A DNA stretch of 64,000 nt from Bog-756 sp963831535 (lineage in GTDB: Bacteria; Actinomycetota; Acidimicrobiia; Acidimicrobiales; RAAP-2). The stretch lies in NCBI GenBank assembly GCA_963831535.1, contig CAWHQP010000010.1, forward strand, positions 434,001 to 498,000. The letters run 5' to 3'. Positions within the stretch are counted from its first letter, which is position 1. Each line of letters starts with the position of its first letter. Below are positions 36,153 through 44,340 of the stretch, one piece after another. The position numbers were made by a program, and so were the translations under genes. The notes below the pieces were generated by a model, which did not search any database, was not told the DNA's origin, and saw nothing but the letters and a program-made list of their open reading frames with translations.

Positions 36153-37237
36153 GTTGGCAGCTGGGCCGGTGCGAGCAGTTCGCTTACCATCGTCGCAACC
36201 TCTTCAATCTGCTCCTTTGGCATCTCACACCAAGTAGGCAACCAAGCAGTTGTCCGCGATATCTCAGCGGCAATCGGGCACGGTCGTGGTGCAAATGGGG
36301 CATACAAGGGAAGTGAGGGCAAGTCCGGCCATATTCCGCGGGAATCCACGCCGCGGTCACGCAGCCCATCGACCAGCTTGTCACGATTGTCGACCGAAAT
36401 CGTCGTGAGCCAGCAGGATGGCTCACTGTCTGCGCTCGGCATACGGAAGCGGGCGCCCGCAGGTTCGAGAAGGGCACGGTATTGAGATTCCACGGCGATG
36501 CGTGCAGCAATCAGCTCATCCCACCTTTCGACCTGACCGATGCCGATCGCAGCGCAAACGTTCGTCATCCGCAGGTTGCGGCCGACGACCTCGTGGAAAT
36601 ACGGTCGCTGCGAGGTCATTCCATGATTAGCGATTATGCGAAGGCGCGAGGCGAGGTCAGCGTCATCGGTGGCGACGCAGCCGCCCTCACCCGTAGTAAC
36701 GGCCTTGTTGGCGTGGAAGCTGAAGATCGACATGACGCCGAAGGAGCCTGCTGGTCGGCCCCAGCGTCGTGCCCCGTGCGCTTGCGCGGCATCCTCTAGT
36801 ACGGGAAGCCCGATCGATTCCAAGGCCGGATAGTCGCTAACGTAGCCAAGTAGGTCGACAGCGATGATCGCTCGTGTACGCTCGGACACCAAGAGCCTGG
36901 CTGCATCGGCGTCGATTGTCCATGTGCTCGGATCAATGTCGCAGAACACGGGGCGAGCCCCGGAAGTACGGACCGCTGCAGCTGGAGACACGAAGGTCAA
37001 AGCAGGAACGATGACCTCGTCTCCAGGGCCAATATCGAGTCCTGCGAGCGCTAGTTCAAGCGCTGAGGTTCCACTGTTCACTGCGACGACGTGGGATCGG
37101 CCGATCCGACTGGCGAGCGTTTCCTCGAAGCGACCTATGTTGCTACCCGTCCCGGAGATCCAACCCTTGGTGATCGCATCTACTGCGAGTGATCGCTCCC
37201 GCAGTCCGAGCTGAATTGTCGACAGTGGGACCCTCAC
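36149..37237 (-). CDS. DegT/DnrJ/EryC1/StrS sugar aminotransferase
   Basis: A 362-residue PLP-dependent aminotransferase. It carries AVNSGTSALELALAGLDIGP near residue 52, PALTFVSPAAAVRTSGARPV, VLEDAAQAHGARRWG near residue 150 and FSFHANKAVTTGEGG, with the PLP lysine near residue 180. It would aminate a nucleotide-linked ketosugar, as perosamine synthase and its relatives do. The length is normal. It directly follows the SDR epimerase/dehydratase gene (4-bp overlap) and precedes a glycosyltransferase gene, which is the classic order for amino-sugar synthesis and transfer. Confidence 0.88.
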   Translation of the reverse strand: MRVPLSTIQLGLRERSLAVDAITKGWISGTGSNIGRFEETLASRIGRSHVVAVNSGTSALELALAGLDIGPGDEVIVPALTFVSPAAAVRTSGARPVFCDIDPSTWTIDADAARLLVSERTRAIIAVDLLGYVSDYPALESIGLPVLEDAAQAHGARRWGRPAGSFGVMSIFSFHANKAVTTGEGGCVATDDADLASRLRIIANHGMTSQRPYFHEVVGRNLRMTNVCAAIGIGQVERWDELIAARIAVESQYRALLEPAGARFRMPSADSEPSCWLTTISVDNRDKLVDGLRDRGVDSRGIWPDLPSLPLYAPFAPRPCPIAAEISRTTAWLPTWCEMPKEQIEEVATMVSELLAPAQLPT

Positions 37238-38262
37238 TGCACCGGCGTCCTGTCGAAGCTAGCGATGAGCGCGTCTACGCCCTGGCTTGGTGAATGGGAC
37301 GGGCTCCAATTCCACATGGCTCTGGCTTTGCCAGTGTCTGATATGTAACAACGCTGATCGCCTGGGCGCCACGGTAGATAATCTGGCTCTTCTACAGGCC
37401 GTCCGAGTAATTCGCTGACTAGCGGGGCTAGCTCGCCCCATACCGAGAGGCTGAATTCGCGGCCGCCGCCGATATTGAACGCCTCTCCGACCGCCGGCGC
37501 GGGGTCTTCAAACACGCATTCGTACAGGTCAACTAGGTCATCGATCCAGAGGAGGTCGCGGACCTGAAATCCGTCGCCGAAAATGTTCACGGGCTGCTGC
37601 CGGTAGAGGCGCGAGACAAGCCAGAGAACCCAACCCTGGTCTTCCAACCCCAAGTCGTACGGGCCGTAAATGCAGGACTGCCTAAAAACGATGCCCCGGA
37701 GCCCGAAACGGGTGCTGTACTCACGGATGTATAAGTCGGCGGTCGCCTTCGAGCACCCGTAGGGCGTTTCTGGAGCAACGAGCTCCACTTCGCCGATGCC
37801 TTCGGGACGGTCTGGCATCACGTAACGGTTGCCCTCGGTGTGGGTGTCTAGTCGGGTGAGGTCTCCGTAGACCTTGTTCGTTGAAGCAAAGAGGATGAGG
37901 GCATCCTTCGCGAACCCACGTAGCGCCTCAAGCAGATGAAGAGTGCCTTTGGCATTTACCTCAAAGTCGTGCACGGGGTCGATCAGGGAGCCCGTGACAG
38001 CAGTCTGTCCTGCGAGATGGGCCACGACATCTGGGCGTAACCCGCGAACGACAGCCGTTACGTCATCGACGGACTGAATGTCCACAGCTTCAATATTTAC
38101 ACCTCGCAACTGAGCAAGCTTGGCTGCAGTCCCAGGGGCTCCCGGACGTGACATGTTGTCAAGCACAGTCACGGCGTGGCCCCGCCCTGCGAGCCGTCTC
38201 ACTAAGTGCGACCCGATGAAGCCAGCCCCTCCAGTTACGAGGGCGCGCACGAAATCGACCAT
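37234..38262 (-). CDS. NAD-dependent epimerase/dehydratase (CDP-paratose 2-epimerase-like)
   Basis: A 342-residue extended SDR. The NAD-binding GGAGFIGSHLVRRLAGRG lies near residue 11. HLAGQTAVTGSLIDPVHDFE near residue 86, with the Thr/Asp pattern I associate with RfbE-type CDP-paratose 2-epimerases, supports a nucleotide-hexose substrate. FASTNKVYGDL and the catalytic Tyr/Lys in TPYGCSKATADLY near residue 167 complete the active site. The GGGREFSLSVWGEL segment is the usual C-terminal signature. It is the first gene of the four-gene minus-strand operon and is transcribed divergently, 49 bp away, from the radical SAM gene. Confidence 0.83.
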   Translation of the reverse strand: MVDFVRALVTGGAGFIGSHLVRRLAGRGHAVTVLDNMSRPGAPGTAAKLAQLRGVNIEAVDIQSVDDVTAVVRGLRPDVVAHLAGQTAVTGSLIDPVHDFEVNAKGTLHLLEALRGFAKDALILFASTNKVYGDLTRLDTHTEGNRYVMPDRPEGIGEVELVAPETPYGCSKATADLYIREYSTRFGLRGIVFRQSCIYGPYDLGLEDQGWVLWLVSRLYRQQPVNIFGDGFQVRDLLWIDDLVDLYECVFEDPAPAVGEAFNIGGGREFSLSVWGELAPLVSELLGRPVEEPDYLPWRPGDQRCYISDTGKARAMWNWSPSHSPSQGVDALIASFDRTPVQ

Positions 38263-38311
38263 TGATGAGCCATGGCCGAGAGCGTATTCGACGCTGGTCT
38301 AGAGTTGGGCC

Positions 38312-39592
38312 ATGAGCCGGACCGTGGCGGACGTCGTCCTCCTGTCCCCGCCATTCTTTCGGGTGTGCGGAAGTCACAACGATCGCGCTCCGCTGTCACT
38401 GGCGTACCTTTCACGGTACTTGGACGCGGCGGGTGTCGAACATGTCGTCATGAATGCGGACTACACCGGATCTGATCGCTATTGGAGCATGCGGTGGTTG
38501 TTCGACAACTTTCAGCCATTTATTGATGCTGTCGATGGCGTGAGCTCTCTATATGGCGAAGTGGTAGAAAAAGTAATGAGCTATCAGCCAAAGGTGGTAG
38601 TAATTCTCGGCGGGGAGCCGCTGATCGCGACAAAGGACTGGACCAATCCATTCATCGCTGCAAACTACGCCCGACTATTTAGGGCGCTCGGCGTACACAC
38701 AGTTGGCTTTGGGCACTTCTTCTCTTTGGACACGTCCCGGTTTGTAAACGACTTCGACAGCCTTCTACTGGGTGAGCCGAGTAGAAAGATAGTGGATGTC
38801 GTGCGCGGTCTACCTTCCGGTGTAGTCGAGGGACTGCCGATCGACCTTGACGTCACTCCGCTGTTCGCCCATATGGACCCTCCGGGCACAGATACAGATT
38901 TTGTGATGACGTCCTTTGGCTGCCGCTTTCCTTGTGCCTTCTGCCTCGCACAGCAGTTTTATAGTCAGCTTGACCGTCGAGTTCGCTACGTGGAGGCCGC
39001 CACCGTCGTCCGTGACATTGCGGCGAGGCAAACGAGCCACGTGTACTTCACTGATCTGACCTTTAGTCATGCCCCTAAACGCCGCCTGCGTGAGTTGATC
39101 GATGCCCTGGCCGCTGCAGGGATACAGCGGACCTACACGATCGATACTCGAGTCGATTGCCTCGACGATGAAAAAATTGAGTTGTTGGCTGAGCTCGGCG
39201 TTACCCGCGTAAAGATCGGGGTCGAGGGCATTACGCCTTCCCTGCTTTCGTCCATCGAGAAACGAACAACTCCAGATCAGATAGACAAGGCCGTCACTCG
39301 CCTGCGCGGCGCTGGCATGGAGGTGCTGACTTACCTTCTGATCGGAGGCAGTGCGGCGGATGAGGACTATGAGGCGACGAGGTCGTATGTCCGCCGAATC
39401 TCGCCGGACTTTGTTCCTGTTGCCATCTGGGCATACGAAGACCTTACGAAGGACTACCGTTACGATACCCAGTTCTCGCCATGGACGTTAAAAAACTGGG
39501 GCATCGATAAGCAAGTGTTTTATGACTACGTCGAATTGCAACAAGCAGTAAACCCTACTGTAGGGTCGATGCTTGATATAAACAGGGTCTAA
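38312..39592 (+). CDS. B12-binding-type radical SAM protein
   Basis: A 426-residue radical SAM enzyme. The N-terminal half resembles a cobalamin-binding Rossmann domain (VLLSPPFFRVCGSHNDRAPL, SLAYLSRYLDAAGVEHVV, then VVVILGGEPLIATKDW). The [4Fe-4S] motif is FGCRFPCAFC (C-x3-C-x2-C) near residue 205. A radical SAM barrel follows (VYFTDLTFS, TRVDCLDDEKIELLAELGVT, VKIGVEGITPSLL). Such enzymes methylate unactivated carbon or rearrange sugar-like substrates. There is no DxHxxG motif in the first domain, so cobalamin binding is uncertain. It starts a plus-strand operon with an aminotransferase, methyltransferase and GT2; the next gene starts at a TAATG overlap. Confidence 0.83.
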   Translation: MSRTVADVVLLSPPFFRVCGSHNDRAPLSLAYLSRYLDAAGVEHVVMNADYTGSDRYWSMRWLFDNFQPFIDAVDGVSSLYGEVVEKVMSYQPKVVVILGGEPLIATKDWTNPFIAANYARLFRALGVHTVGFGHFFSLDTSRFVNDFDSLLLGEPSRKIVDVVRGLPSGVVEGLPIDLDVTPLFAHMDPPGTDTDFVMTSFGCRFPCAFCLAQQFYSQLDRRVRYVEAATVVRDIAARQTSHVYFTDLTFSHAPKRRLRELIDALAAAGIQRTYTIDTRVDCLDDEKIELLAELGVTRVKIGVEGITPSLLSSIEKRTTPDQIDKAVTRLRGAGMEVLTYLLIGGSAADEDYEATRSYVRRISPDFVPVAIWAYEDLTKDYRYDTQFSPWTLKNWGIDKQVFYDYVELQQAVNPTVGSMLDINRV

Positions 39593-40704
39593 TGATCTTT
39601 CCCGTCCCGGGTTTCATGCTCGAGTTGTCGCCAACCGTGGCAGAGCGCGCTGCTGCAGACATAGCAGAACTTTTGGGGGCCGCCCAACACTTGACGATGG
39701 GAGTGTGGGGTCAGCGGTTTGAAGAGGAGTTTGCTCGTGCCGCCGGAACTCGGTACGCCGTCGCGACGGCTAGTGGCACCGCTGCGCTGGAAATTGCACT
39801 GCGATGTGCGTGCGTAGCCGGACGTGAAGTCATCGTTCCGACGATGACATTCGGCGCGACTCTTGTGGCCGTACTTCGCGCTGGCGGTGTGCCGGTTTTG
39901 TGCGACTCGGCACCTGGGGAGATCGTGCCGGGCCCCGCCGAGGTTGAGGAAGTCTTGACAGCCCGTACGGCCGCAGTTGTCGTTGTTCACATTGGTGGGC
40001 TTGTCGATCCCGGCACGGTAGCGATAGCGGCGATGTGCCGGGACCGCGACATTGCCTTCGTCGAGGATGCAGCCCATGCAACGGGAAGTACCGCTGGTGG
40101 CAGGGGTCCGGGACATGACGGTCTCGGAGCGGCCTTCTCCTTCTTCAACACGAAGGTGCTTAGCTGTGGTGAAGGTGGAATGCTCACCACCGATGATCCG
40201 GACGTTGCCGTTAATGCGCGCCTCCTGCGAGATCACGCCAAGGATAAAAAGGGAGCGATGAGTACCACGGGTTATAGCTGGCGACTACCCGAAATTAGCT
40301 CTGTGCTCGGGGTACACCAGCTACGTGAGCTGCCGTCTACAATCGCCGGACGCGCCGCCGTCGCAGCTACCTACTTGGAAGTCTCCAGCGAGGCCGGCAT
40401 CCGTATCGTCAAGCCCGTCGAAGGGACGACTTCAAACTGGTACAAGGTGATCGTGCGGACGAGGGGCCTCTCCGGGGATGAGATTGAGCGTGGGCTCATA
40501 GCGCGAGGGGTTACACCAGCTGGTCGTGTCTATGCAGTGCCGTGCCACCGACAAGCAGCCTTCGCTGAATTCAGTCAGGGCAGATACTCCAACGCCGACC
40601 TGTATGCGGACAACCATATCTGCCTGCCGGTACACTCCGAGATGGTTGAATCGGATGTTGAGCTGGTCGTCCGAGCTCTCACCGAAGTGCTGAATGATGC
40701 GTGA
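39592..40704 (+). CDS. DegT/DnrJ/EryC1/StrS sugar aminotransferase
   Basis: A second aminotransferase of this family in the cluster, 370 residues. Motifs are AVATASGTAALEIALRCACV near residue 62, PTMTFGATLVAVLRAGGVPV, FVEDAAHATGSTAGG near residue 156 and FSFFNTKVLSCGEGG with the PLP lysine near residue 188. The C-terminal part has WYKVIVRTRGL and HICLPVHSEM. It would aminate a keto-sugar or a cyclitol. Two enzymes of the same family with differing active-site loops suggest two different amination steps, or one amination and one dehydration. It overlaps the methyltransferase gene by 11 bp. Confidence 0.87.
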   Translation: MIFPVPGFMLELSPTVAERAAADIAELLGAAQHLTMGVWGQRFEEEFARAAGTRYAVATASGTAALEIALRCACVAGREVIVPTMTFGATLVAVLRAGGVPVLCDSAPGEIVPGPAEVEEVLTARTAAVVVVHIGGLVDPGTVAIAAMCRDRDIAFVEDAAHATGSTAGGRGPGHDGLGAAFSFFNTKVLSCGEGGMLTTDDPDVAVNARLLRDHAKDKKGAMSTTGYSWRLPEISSVLGVHQLRELPSTIAGRAAVAATYLEVSSEAGIRIVKPVEGTTSNWYKVIVRTRGLSGDEIERGLIARGVTPAGRVYAVPCHRQAAFAEFSQGRYSNADLYADNHICLPVHSEMVESDVELVVRALTEVLNDA

Positions 40705-41377
40705 CCTTAACCCAGAACTACAGGGTCCGGAGACGACTTCCGAGCGCGAGCAGCTATTCGCCGCCGTATACGAGACGAACGGCTGGGGCCGGTCCCCTTC
40801 TGGAGCTCGCTATTACTCGGACTCTCCGCCGGAGGCGTCAGCGGCCTACAGCCGCTTTGTCGGAGAGTTCCTCGCGACTCATGACGTAAAGACTGTCGTC
40901 GACCTCGGTTGTGGCGACTTCGAAGCGGCCCAAGCGATCGATCTTGGAAGTTCTCGGTACATCGGCGTTGACATCTACGGCGATTTGATTGACCACAACC
41001 GCGCCCTTTACGGAATATATGGCTACGAGTTCATACGCGCCGATATCGTCGAAGACGATCTTCCGGCTGGCGACCTTTGTCTCGTCGCACTAACGCTCTA
41101 TATCATGAGTTTTGCCGACGTCCAACGAGTAATTGAGAAGCTCCGGCAATACCAGTTCGTTCTCATCACTGACGGCCAGCCTGAGATCGAACCTGTGGCG
41201 CGCCGGAACATCGACAAGCCCACCGACAAGTACACGCGCCAGGATTACTTCGAAAACGGGTTTTGGCTCGAGCTTGAGCCCTTCTCACTTCCGGTCGAGG
41301 TTGTGCACGATTATGTGTTGACCTCAGGCGAACATATACGTACCGTCCTGTGGCAGCCGGAGGACCCGCCCCAGTGA
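40694..41377 (+). CDS. SAM-dependent methyltransferase
   Basis: A 227-residue class I methyltransferase. Motif I is VVDLGCGDFEAAQAI near residue 68, followed by YIGVDIYGDLIDHNRALYG (motif II acidic residue) and DLCLVALTLYIMSF (motif IV-like). The substrate is unknown; O- or N-methylation of a sugar in the cluster is the simplest guess. It lies between an aminotransferase and a GT2 gene with overlaps on both sides (11 bp and 4 bp). Confidence 0.78.
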   Translation: MMRDLNPELQGPETTSEREQLFAAVYETNGWGRSPSGARYYSDSPPEASAAYSRFVGEFLATHDVKTVVDLGCGDFEAAQAIDLGSSRYIGVDIYGDLIDHNRALYGIYGYEFIRADIVEDDLPAGDLCLVALTLYIMSFADVQRVIEKLRQYQFVLITDGQPEIEPVARRNIDKPTDKYTRQDYFENGFWLELEPFSLPVEVVHDYVLTSGEHIRTVLWQPEDPPQ

Positions 41378-42156
41378 CGGACGCATGGCCCTTTGTAACA
41401 GCGTTCACAATTACCTACAGGCAGCCGGAACGTGCCCTGGCGACCGTCCGGTCTCTACTGGAGCAGGACTACCCGAAGCACCGATTTGAAGTAGTTGTCC
41501 TTGATGATGGGAGCGATGACAAGACCGGCTCCTTGTTGGTGGGGCTGATGCACCATCATCCGGTGACTACCGTACTGATCGGTTGCCGGCATACGCAGAA
41601 CTATATGAGCGCTGCGCGCTGGAACCGGTGCATCGCTGCTGCGAGCAACGACACTTCCATATTTGTGCAGGTCGATGACATAGTCGCCCGTCCCGACCTC
41701 ATTCGAGAGCACACGAAGTGGCACGCGGACGGCGCCACTCGTGTGGTCAGCGGTGCCAAGTTTGAGGGTGAGGCGCCAACCTTTGAGCTGGCGGCGTGCC
41801 GAAGGGCGGGCCTGGCGTCAGACGGCGGTCCCCGGCGGGGCATCCCGGCGTCGGCTGTGTGGGGCGCAAGTCTTAGTTATCCTTCTGTCCTTTGCCGGGA
41901 TTTGGGCGCAAGCGGCCCGTACGACGAAGAGATGGAGGGGTGGGGTTTCCAGGAGATTGAGCTTGCGCTGCGGTTCCAGGCAATGGGAGCCGAGTTGGTG
42001 TACGACCCGGCTTGTGGCGTATTCCACCCCTTTCACACTGCGGCGGAAGAGGCATACCGTGGGTTGAACCGCGCTGCGGAGATGTCCTCAGGAGAGAGGC
42101 GATGCTTGGCATACTTGCTGCAGAAGCATGGGCTCGAGGAGTTGCCGCGGTGGTGA
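41374..42156 (+). CDS. GT2-family glycosyltransferase
   Basis: A GT-A glycosyltransferase of about 260 residues. The N-terminus (FVTAFTITYRQPERALATV, then EVVVLDDGSDDKTGSLL) is typical GT2. The metal-binding motif is FVQVDDIVARPDLI (DD) near residue 95. EMEGWGFQEIELALRFQAMG near residue 190 matches the C-terminal ED/W region of the family. I use the GTG at 41374, which overlaps the methyltransferase stop (GTGA). Its TGA and the TGA of the convergent oxidoreductase gene share the palindrome TGATCA. Confidence 0.83.
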   Translation: MTDAWPFVTAFTITYRQPERALATVRSLLEQDYPKHRFEVVVLDDGSDDKTGSLLVGLMHHHPVTTVLIGCRHTQNYMSAARWNRCIAAASNDTSIFVQVDDIVARPDLIREHTKWHADGATRVVSGAKFEGEAPTFELAACRRAGLASDGGPRRGIPASAVWGASLSYPSVLCRDLGASGPYDEEMEGWGFQEIELALRFQAMGAELVYDPACGVFHPFHTAAEEAYRGLNRAAEMSSGERRCLAYLLQKHGLEELPRW

Positions 42157-43635
42157 TCAGCTGCTCACCAGGTTTCGTGCTATCTCATCAGCCGTGATGG
42201 CAGCAAGCGCAACAGCTGTGAGTGTTGGGTTGCAAGCAGTTGCTGTCGGTATAACGCTCGGACCGGCAACATAGAGACCGAGGGTGCCCCAAACTTGCCC
42301 CGTCGTGTCGCAGACAGATGTGTCGTCGTCTAGGGGGCCCATGCGAGTAGTGCCTTGGTAATGTAGCGACTTTCCGGTGGCCAACACCCGGGGTGCTCCG
42401 TTTGAGACGTACGGACCGATGGCGGAGGCAACACGGCTGACGGTGGATATCGCTTGTGCTGTCATGCGATCGTCGGCTGGTGTCGGCCAATGCACCACCG
42501 ACGGCGCTGGCAGCCCACGCATGTCGAGGCGGTCCTTGACGAACTCAACGCGGCACTGGGAGGTGACCGCCTTCGGTACGTACCAGGCAAGGCCGACGAT
42601 TGCGGCGTCTGTGCAAGGAGGCTCGGTGACGTGGACTTGCCCGTGCCATGGGTGGGATCTGTCGTTGAACGGTACCCAGTAGATCGCCCGCAAGTGTTCT
42701 CGGTCGTCTCCCAGCGGTGGCTCAATTAGTTGTCCGGGCAAGGTAGTTGATACCGTCGCCACGACTTGCGAGTGGACGTTCAAGTATCGCCCGAGTGCCA
42801 CCGGCCTTACATCTGAGGTCCAGAGCAGCTGAGGCGTGTGAAAGGCGCCTGCAGCAACCACGACGAACCTGCAGCGAACCGTGAGTTGAGCCCCGGTTCG
42901 ACGATCCTCTAAAAGTGTCCCCGTAACGGACCCGTCCCTAATCCAGACTCGACGGCACAACGTATTGGGCGCTACCTGTGCGCATGGCCCTGTACCGAGA
43001 ATGGTATCGACGCCGGACCAAGCGGGTTGCTTCCCGTCGAGGCTGGGTGTGCACGCCATCGGCATCGGTTGGATCGGCCGTTCACCTTCGACAAGGAGCC
43101 CCAGAGTGTCCTCGAGAAGATTGCGGATGGAATCCGCCACGGCGCTTGGGGGGTATGGATTCGCCGTGACTCTGAGTAGGCGCTCCGAGGCTGCCAAGGC
43201 CCCGTCCATTCGTGACTGCGGCACGCAGGTGATGCGCTCTGACCCGCCGGGGCGCGGAGAGGCACACGTCCAAAACGCCGCCATGCCACCGAGGTTGGAG
43301 CTATAAGCAGCGGCCGGCACGTCGTCGCCGAGGACTCGGGGGGTAGGCATAAGTAAGTGTGTGCCAGGTCGCGCCTCGATGGCCCCACCGGATGGGACCG
43401 ACCGGCTCCTCGGCCCAGACTCGGCCATGGCGCAAACGGCCTCTGCAGCCGCTCGCTCGACCGGTCGGAGGTTCCGTACGTTGATCCCCGTGCGATCACC
43501 GAGGCGAGGGCCAGCGTCAACAACGAGCACGCGGGCCGTGGGGACACTGTCCAGCACGCGGCGAGCAATGGTTGCGCCGCAAGGCCCGGCACCCACGATG
43601 AGGACGTCTGCGGAGTCAGGCAGCTCGGCACTCAC
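42157..43635 (-). CDS. GMC-family FAD oxidoreductase
   Basis: A FAD-dependent oxidoreductase of about 492 residues. The dinucleotide-binding motif VLIVGAGPCGATIARRVLD lies at residues 12-30. A glycine-rich YSSNLGGMAAFWTCA segment near residue 115 and FVVVAAGAFHTPQLLWTSDV near residue 275 match the family. The C-terminal end (GLYVAGPSVIPTATACNPTL, TAVALAAITADEIA) is the GMC active-site region. It resembles pyranose 2-oxidase or choline dehydrogenase-like enzymes that oxidise a sugar or alcohol hydroxyl. I use the GTG at 43635, which overlaps the FkbM stop (GTGA); the longer frame upstream is not protein-like. A ketosugar product would suit the aminotransferases nearby. Confidence 0.83.
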   Translation of the reverse strand: MSAELPDSADVLIVGAGPCGATIARRVLDSVPTARVLVVDAGPRLGDRTGINVRNLRPVERAAAEAVCAMAESGPRSRSVPSGGAIEARPGTHLLMPTPRVLGDDVPAAAYSSNLGGMAAFWTCASPRPGGSERITCVPQSRMDGALAASERLLRVTANPYPPSAVADSIRNLLEDTLGLLVEGERPIQPMPMACTPSLDGKQPAWSGVDTILGTGPCAQVAPNTLCRRVWIRDGSVTGTLLEDRRTGAQLTVRCRFVVVAAGAFHTPQLLWTSDVRPVALGRYLNVHSQVVATVSTTLPGQLIEPPLGDDREHLRAIYWVPFNDRSHPWHGQVHVTEPPCTDAAIVGLAWYVPKAVTSQCRVEFVKDRLDMRGLPAPSVVHWPTPADDRMTAQAISTVSRVASAIGPYVSNGAPRVLATGKSLHYQGTTRMGPLDDDTSVCDTTGQVWGTLGLYVAGPSVIPTATACNPTLTAVALAAITADEIARNLVSS

Positions 43636-44336
43636 CGGAAGCCGAAGAAGATGAGCTCGCTTGCGGTGCGCGTCTGGCGGACAGTGAATCCGCTGCGCTG
43701 GAGCCGGGAGAGCAGCCCCGCCCGACGCGGCGTCTCGACCTTGTAATCGTGGCATTCAAGGACGAGAAAGTCCACTCTGTCGAGTGAAGCCGACGACGCT
43801 GTCTCAAAGATCTCGAACTCGCTGCCTTCAGCATCCAGTTTCAAGTGCACACGTCCGGAAGGAGGGAGGAGTTGGAACAGCTCATCAAGAGAAACCGTGC
43901 GGACCACAACCTCGCCAAGTTGACCGTCACCGGGCGTGGGCAGAAACGAGTCACAAGCTGACGTTGTGGCAATTGACAGCTGTGCCTCGCCCGTCTGCCC
44001 TGTGATGGCAAATGGATGGCAGGTGACTTGGCTTTCGAGTCCGTTGATGTTGACGTTGCGGACGAGCAGCTCATAGGTGTCGGGTGCCGGCTCTACAGCA
44101 TGAACGATGGCGTGGGGCCAACGCGTAGCTGCCATTACCGCGTACATTCCGATACTTGCGCCGACGTCGACGACGATGCCATTCGCCTTGACTGGCGGCA
44201 TGTCAAGAGGTGTGTACGCCTCTTCCCGGAATACCTCCGCAAACATTGCATGCACCGGTGTCCGCATGTTGGATTCGATCACGAGGCCGTTGGACAGCCG
44301 CAATTCCTGCAGGTAGACGCTATCGTCAGGCGGCAA
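43632..44336 (-). CDS. FkbM-family methyltransferase
   Basis: A 234-residue SAM-dependent methyltransferase of the FkbM type. Motif I is IVVDVGASIGMYAVMAATRW near residue 50, followed by HAVEPAPDTYELLVRNVNIN and the family's HLKLDAEGSEFEIFE near residue 165. FkbM-type enzymes O-methylate sugars and polyketide-derived hydroxyls. It starts with a TTG at 44336, 4 bp after the carbamoyltransferase end, and overlaps the GMC gene. It therefore belongs to a carbamoyltransferase-FkbM-GMC operon. Confidence 0.85.
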   Translation of the reverse strand: MPPDDSVYLQELRLSNGLVIESNMRTPVHAMFAEVFREEAYTPLDMPPVKANGIVVDVGASIGMYAVMAATRWPHAIVHAVEPAPDTYELLVRNVNINGLESQVTCHPFAITGQTGEAQLSIATTSACDSFLPTPGDGQLGEVVVRTVSLDELFQLLPPSGRVHLKLDAEGSEFEIFETASSASLDRVDFLVLECHDYKVETPRRAGLLSRLQRSGFTVRQTRTASELIFFGFR

Positions 44337-44340
44337 TTAC

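Noticed and set aside
42157..43755. GMC oxidoreductase start at 43755
   Set aside because: The added 40 residues are antisense-like and overlap the FkbM gene; the GTG at 43635 gives the normal distance to the FAD motif.
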